A DNA stretch of 64,000 bases from Zhengitettix transpicula. Lineage: Eukaryota; Arthropoda; Insecta; Orthoptera; Tetrigidae. Under the pieces are notes generated by a model. It was not told the origin of the DNA. It made no database searches and worked only from the letters and a program-made list of their open reading frames with translations. This document shows positions 60,640 through 64,000 of the stretch, in pieces; within the stretch, counting starts at the first letter, position 1, and each line of letters starts with the position of its first letter. A program made the translations under genes and the position numbers. The stretch spans positions 39,102,587 to 39,166,586 of the forward strand of contig CM073591.1 of NCBI GenBank assembly GCA_037074705.1, written 5' to 3'.

Positions 60640-60850
60640 GCTGCAGCCACTTTTACGAATCCTCCCTGAGCTTGTATTCCCGGTGTGCAGCCTGCAGCAT
60701 GGATTAACATGCAAATTGTGCCGGGTAGCAGGGAGGGGAGGGGGGTCGTGGCGCGCGTCGCGACGCGGCGGCGTGGACGACGTCTGGCGGCAGGTGGCTG
60801 AGGGGCGCCACGTGCGGGGCAGATGGCGGCCAAGGACTCTATTGTCCTCC
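60640..60850. promoter_or_regulatory. CpG-rich island with octamer, E-box and CTCF/YY1-like site
   Basis: Contains ATGCAAAT (60709-60716, POU octamer), CACGTG (60809-60814) and AGATGGCGGC (60821-60830). The last fits both the YY1/Pho core and the AGRKGGCRS core of CTCF. CAGGTGGC at 60791-60798 is a second CTCF-like core. CpG density is far above the flanks. A TATA-less promoter, insulator or first exon are possible. Open frames extend across it on both strands (plus 60398-60931; minus 60597-60833 and 60601-60912), which is expected of GC-rich DNA. Confidence 0.3.
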
Positions 60851-61146
60851 ACGCAGCTATTCACCATTTTGCAATTCTTATTTTCCTTATTTCGCGAAAT
60901 TGATTTTTGCAACCTTCGTGGGAAAATATAGTTCTTGATATCCGTGCGTAGAAGTTAGAGGACCTTCGCAGAATGTGATAAACGGTACTAGCATTCGGTC
61001 CGAAGAATTCTCAAAATGTTAGGGATCTGCGGCTTCATACAAATCCGCAGTCTTGCTATAAAGTAAACTGAACCGATGGAATTTACTATACTCAAGCACT
61101 GAACAGTGTGCTAATAATTTAACTAAAAATAAAATAAAAGGAAATG
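60851..61146. other. Unique spacer
   Basis: Nothing recognised. Confidence 0.4.
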
Positions 61147-61692
61147 TGAGGGTGTGTCAATAAGTTTTGCTGTTTTATATCTCAGCACAATTAAATGCTA
61201 TTTACACAGCATAAACCCAACAGATTAATCATTATAATTTCACTTTTCAATATTGTCTACGACCTTTTCCACAGTTTTGGTCCACCTTTTAAAAAGGGCA
61301 TGCATTCCACTGCGGTAAAAAGCGTGGTCTTGATTCCTAAGCCATCGACGCACGGACGTTTTTATGGGGTTTGTCCTTCAGCTTCGTTACAGCGACAAAT
61401 CCATAGCCGAACAGTGCTGACATCCACTGTTGCATCACCATACTCATTTTTCAGCCTTTCATGAATGCGAATGGGCGTTTCGATTTCCACATTTAAGAAT
61501 TAAATCACAGGACGCTGTCTGTTACGTACGTCATTAACAGTCATTTTGCAAAAGGGTGCAGTGCTGCCACCAGTTGACTTAGGAAGTTGTTACTGCAGTG
61601 GATTGGAGACGAATATTTTAGGAATCGCGCCAAATTCAAAATTTTCACATAACTAACTTGTTTAAAGAGAAAATAAGTAGGAGCCACCCTCG
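61147..61692 (-). mobile_element. Internally deleted mariner (MITE-like)
   Basis: About 546 bp with inverted ends: GAGGGTGTGTCAATAAGTTT on the left and, reverse-complemented, CGAGGGTGGCTCCTACTTAT on the right, the latter followed by TA. It encodes the beginning and the end of a mariner transposase joined by a deletion that removed the catalytic middle. It is a different lineage from the mariner at 30 kb, judging by its ends. Confidence 0.85.
61240..61544 (-). pseudogene. Mariner transposase, HTH fused to C-terminus
   Basis: The N-terminal DNA-binding region is recognisable as FLNVEIETPIRIHERLKNEY, then GDATVDVSTVRLWICRCNEA, the helix-turn-helix pattern of mariner transposases. An in-frame stop lies early and another after about 61 codons. 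In a second frame the C-terminus follows: VRRWLRNQDHAFYRSGMHAL, FKRWTKTVEKVVDNIEK, stop at 61240-61242. The whole D,D34D catalytic core is missing, so it cannot transpose by itself. Confidence 0.85.
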
Positions 61693-62559
61693 TATAAAAT
61701 GCCGCTTCCATACAGTTTAAATAAAAATTGACAGTTGTTCCTGTTTATACCAACAATTCAACTCTAACATATTGCACGATTTTGTTTATAATGGTCCTGA
61801 ACGCTCTTGCCCAAGAAGAAGACTGCTAGCCTATTAATAATTAACTTGTGTAAGAACAAATATTTACGCAAATCTGTTTCAGCATGTCGTCACGCTGATC
61901 GCATAATAAGATTAATACACCGACATTGTTTATGATTACGCCATTTTTTTTTTTTTTCGGAGATTTTTTTCTGGCAAAAGGGCGAGAATACTTCATCGTT
62001 GACGCAGCTGTTTATTCTGTGTCAGAGATAATCGTCTGAGGCATTGTTATTGTCTCTGAGTAATTATTGGGATTCATCTGGCGCAAAATACGCATGAACC
62101 CCCTAGCGTCATCCGTGAAGCCGCGACCGAAACCGGTGAGCATCAAAACATATTTTTATACATGTGGTGTGAACGTCATTCGGCATTGGGCAAGGATGAA
62201 ATTCTAATCTAATACAGTCCTCTGATCCACTGGTTTATGGTTTACACAAAGTGAATAGTGATTCGAATTTTCAGTAGTACAACCTTTTCGTGTTATCGAC
62301 TTACAAAATTTCCTGCTTTGCTTCCCAATACTTTTTCGAGGCAACACCCCAATACCAATAATATTATACCGCACATCTCGTGGTCTTGCACTCAATTTAA
62401 TCCTGTAATTTAAAAATTTGGATTAGATAGATTCACGTTCTCTTTGTAACCTGGTTAATAGAATGCACAAGAGGTAACTAGTTTGATACTTTCCACTAGT
62501 ATCTGGGCGAACTGTTCTACGGCATACGGTAATTTCATTCGCGATCGCGTTAGTGGTCG
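61693..62559. other. Unique DNA; candidate regulatory block 61960-62130
   Basis: The block contains CAGCTG (62005-62010), CATTGTTATTG (62042-62052, SOX-like) and TAATTATTGG (62061-62070). The neighbouring sequence has no recognisable gene; the open frame 62204-62395 (-) is not recognised. Confidence 0.3.
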
Positions 62560-62790
62560 TCCCACTGCGCAACTTTGCCTAGGAGGTTCTCACGCCGCCC
62601 TCAGCGTGGGAGGGAGTCCTTAACGAAGTCCTTCCTGGCCAGGAAATTCCTCTGTATGGCCGCGCCTCGTGTCTCCTATCATAAGCAAACCTCAGAGACG
62701 ATAAAGTAAGGAGGAGAGCGGAAGGGTGGGGGGGGGGGAAGAAGAGTAAGGCTAAAACCTCGTTCGATAACATTCCACAAAGCTCGGAGG
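62560..62790. other. GC-rich block with G11 run
   Basis: GC-rich unique sequence with a run of about eleven G at 62728-62738 and small inverted repeats (CCTTCCTGGCCAGGAA). The open frame 62579-62875 (-) is not recognised. Confidence 0.35.
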
Positions 62791-63199
62791 AAGAAAATAT
62801 CTGCCGACAATAGACAAACGGGCGCAGCAGAACATCTTTTTTCATCTTATCAATACGAAAAGCAGAAGGCATCACGTTTTTCTGTAGACACGACTGGATT
62901 AGGATACTTTCGGCCAGTACTATTTTAGATAATAGGTGATTATTTACTACTGATTATGGGTTTAAATGGATACAGGATAATGGCCAGTGAATAAAATTTG
63001 AGGAAGAATAATTTATTTATTTGTAGGTGCTACACAGACGTTTGTCCAATTACGTAGTTACCATGCATTTTTTACATGTTTTGTACAATAAAATGTGCTA
63101 TTGTTACATAGTATGTTTATACAATATAATATATACATTTAATACAATTTTAGTCAGATTAATTTTGATATGTGATAGAACTTAATTATTAATGAAAAT
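62791..63199. other. AT-rich DNA without a recognised gene
   Basis: TTTATTTATTTG at about 63010 could be a LINE tail on the minus strand, but no coding supports it. Confidence 0.4.
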
Positions 63200-63392
63200 A
63201 TTTACGTATGAATGAAAATTTATAATAAGAAAGATATCACTTATTTTGCCTTTATTTTGCTAATATAAATACTACTTTCTTCATGTGCTGAGAAGAGCCT
63301 AGAGCTCGTCAGTTGACGAAACTCAAAAGCTACGAAAACGCAACGACAATGAGGGAGGGGAAGGGTTAGCGTAACAATAAGCAGTTGTTCAG
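63200..63392 (-). repeat. PLE terminal repeat, minus copy
   Basis: Downstream of the minus-strand endonuclease. It has the GGCTCTTCTCAGCAC, ATTGTCGTTGCG and TTTTGCCTTTATTTTGC landmarks of the PLE end. The CTGANGA..GAAAC core is deleted to ATGAAGAAAGTAGTATTTA. Confidence 0.75.
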
Positions 63393-63770
63393 TTACATAG
63401 TGTCTGTTTCTACATTATTTGCCGTGATGTTTGATTTAGTGTGAAGCATCTCAGAAATGAGTCTGGAATTGTACCTTGTGTCAATGTCTAAAACCTTAGC
63501 ATTTTGCCAATCAAATGTATGTTTAGAACTGTTTATATGTTTGGAAACTACAAATTTTTTATCGTTGGGAAGTTTGATATTAGACTTATGTTCCTTGATA
63601 TTGGTATTAAGGGAACGTTGTGTTTGCCCTATGTAGCAGGAATTACAATTAGAGCAAGAGATTTTGTAAACAACATAATGTTTGCTGTGTGTGTCATGTG
63701 GGTCCTTGTGGTTTTTAATCAAGAAGGAAAAGAGATCTGTAAATAATGGATATTTGTTATACTTTAAAAA
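63393..63770 (-). CDS. PLE GIY-YIG endonuclease, partial but open
   Basis: An open minus-strand frame covering the C-terminal part of a PLE polyprotein. From about 63770 it reads KYNKYPLFTDLFSFLIKNHK, then VVYKISCSNCNSCYIGQTQR with the Cys-x2-Cys knuckle just before the YIG motif of PLE nucleases, then RSLNTNIKEHKSNIKLPN, SKHTFDWQNAKVLDID and NSRLISEMLHTKSN, ending DTM-stop. GIY-YIG nucleases of this type nick DNA for target-primed insertion. The reverse transcriptase that should precede it is missing: an inverted terminal repeat abuts at about 63775. This fragment is intact but the element is defective. Confidence 0.85.
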   Translation of the reverse strand, partial: FLKYNKYPLFTDLFSFLIKNHKDPHDTHSKHYVVYKISCSNCNSCYIGQTQRSLNTNIKEHKSNIKLPNDKKFVVSKHINSSKHTFDWQNAKVLDIDTRYNSRLISEMLHTKSNITANNVETDTM

Positions 63771-63774
63771 TTTG

Positions 63775-63960
63775 GTTTAATTTGTCACTTATTGTCGTCG
63801 TTTTTAAATTTTGTGAACTGACTACTGCATTTCTGTCGCTCTTGGCTCTTCTTAGCACCTGAAGAAAGGGACAAGGATCCCAGAAACGTTGTGTGGTATT
63901 TAAATTATCACTTATTTTGTCTGTATTTGGCTATCTTTATTATTATTAGAACTTTATTTT
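63775..63960 (+). repeat. PLE terminal repeat, plus copy, hammerhead-like core
   Basis: GCTCTTCTTAGCAC, CTGAAGA (63859-63865), GGGA and TCCC arms around CAAGGA, GAAAC (63883-63887), GTTGTGTGGTATTT, then TTTTGTCTGTATTTGGCTATC. It is inverted relative to 63200-63392. This is the best copy of the motif in the window: 4-bp GGGA/TCCC stem, GCAC/GTGT as possible stem I, and the palindrome AACGTT. Confidence 0.8.
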
Positions 63961-64000
63961 AATTTAATAAATACATATCTATACTTGGTTATCCTTGAAT

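Noticed and set aside
60398..60931. A 177-codon open frame, the longest in the window.
   Set aside because: It crosses from AT-rich sequence into a CpG island, has no recognisable domain, and overlapping frames are open on the other strand as well.

Overview
This is a eukaryotic, AT-rich, gene-poor window. No multi-exon host gene could be recognised in its 64 kb. What can be recognised is almost all mobile DNA: Penelope-like retroelements (PLEs), mariner DNA transposons, Helitron-like elements, 5'-truncated non-LTR retrotransposon ends with TCTA-repeat tails, a tRNA-like SINE relic, and about eleven copies of an unclassified poly(A)-tailed retroposon of roughly 500-545 bp. This mix suggests an arthropod, probably an insect with a large repeat-rich genome. 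A finer placement cannot be supported from the sequence alone. The window is probably a long intron or an intergenic desert.

Layout. 1-12 kb: mostly unique AT-rich DNA, with a GC-rich island holding RFX-like half sites (2.04-2.18 kb), an inverted PLE terminal-repeat relic (3.3-3.6 kb), two poly(A)-retroposon copies (3.9-4.4 and 7.7-8.1 kb), a dispersed repeat (5.5-5.9 kb) and a non-LTR 3' end (11.4-12.0 kb). 12-31 kb: the best-preserved poly(A)-retroposon (12.28-12.82 kb, perfect 17-bp target-site duplication), PLE relics, several unique GC-rich islands, and a rearranged fold-back mariner (29.97-30.60 kb). 31-47 kb: unique AT-rich DNA with PLE relics, a near full-length retroposon (37.5-38.1 kb), a tRNA-like SINE head and a 96-bp hairpin. 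47-54 kb: two related Helitron-like elements bracket a second non-LTR 3' end, followed by a second copy of the 5.5-kb repeat. 54.5-64 kb: a degenerate PLE with inverted terminal repeats, a broken reverse transcriptase and a GIY-YIG endonuclease split by a retroposon; two more retroposons in opposite orientation; a CpG-rich island; an internally deleted mariner; and a second PLE reduced to its endonuclease between inverted terminal repeats.

How the parts relate. The poly(A)-retroposon has no coding capacity that I trust. It must have been mobilised in trans by a LINE-type machinery, because two copies carry clear target-site duplications and most end in A-runs. It inserted into an existing PLE, which gives a relative age. 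The PLE terminal repeats share a motif (CTGANGA, short stem, GAAACGTT) that resembles the hammerhead ribozymes known from Penelope elements. Solitary relics of the same motif are scattered through the window. Between the repeats lie GC-rich unique islands containing possible transcription-factor sites. They are the only candidates here for host function, and they are unproven.
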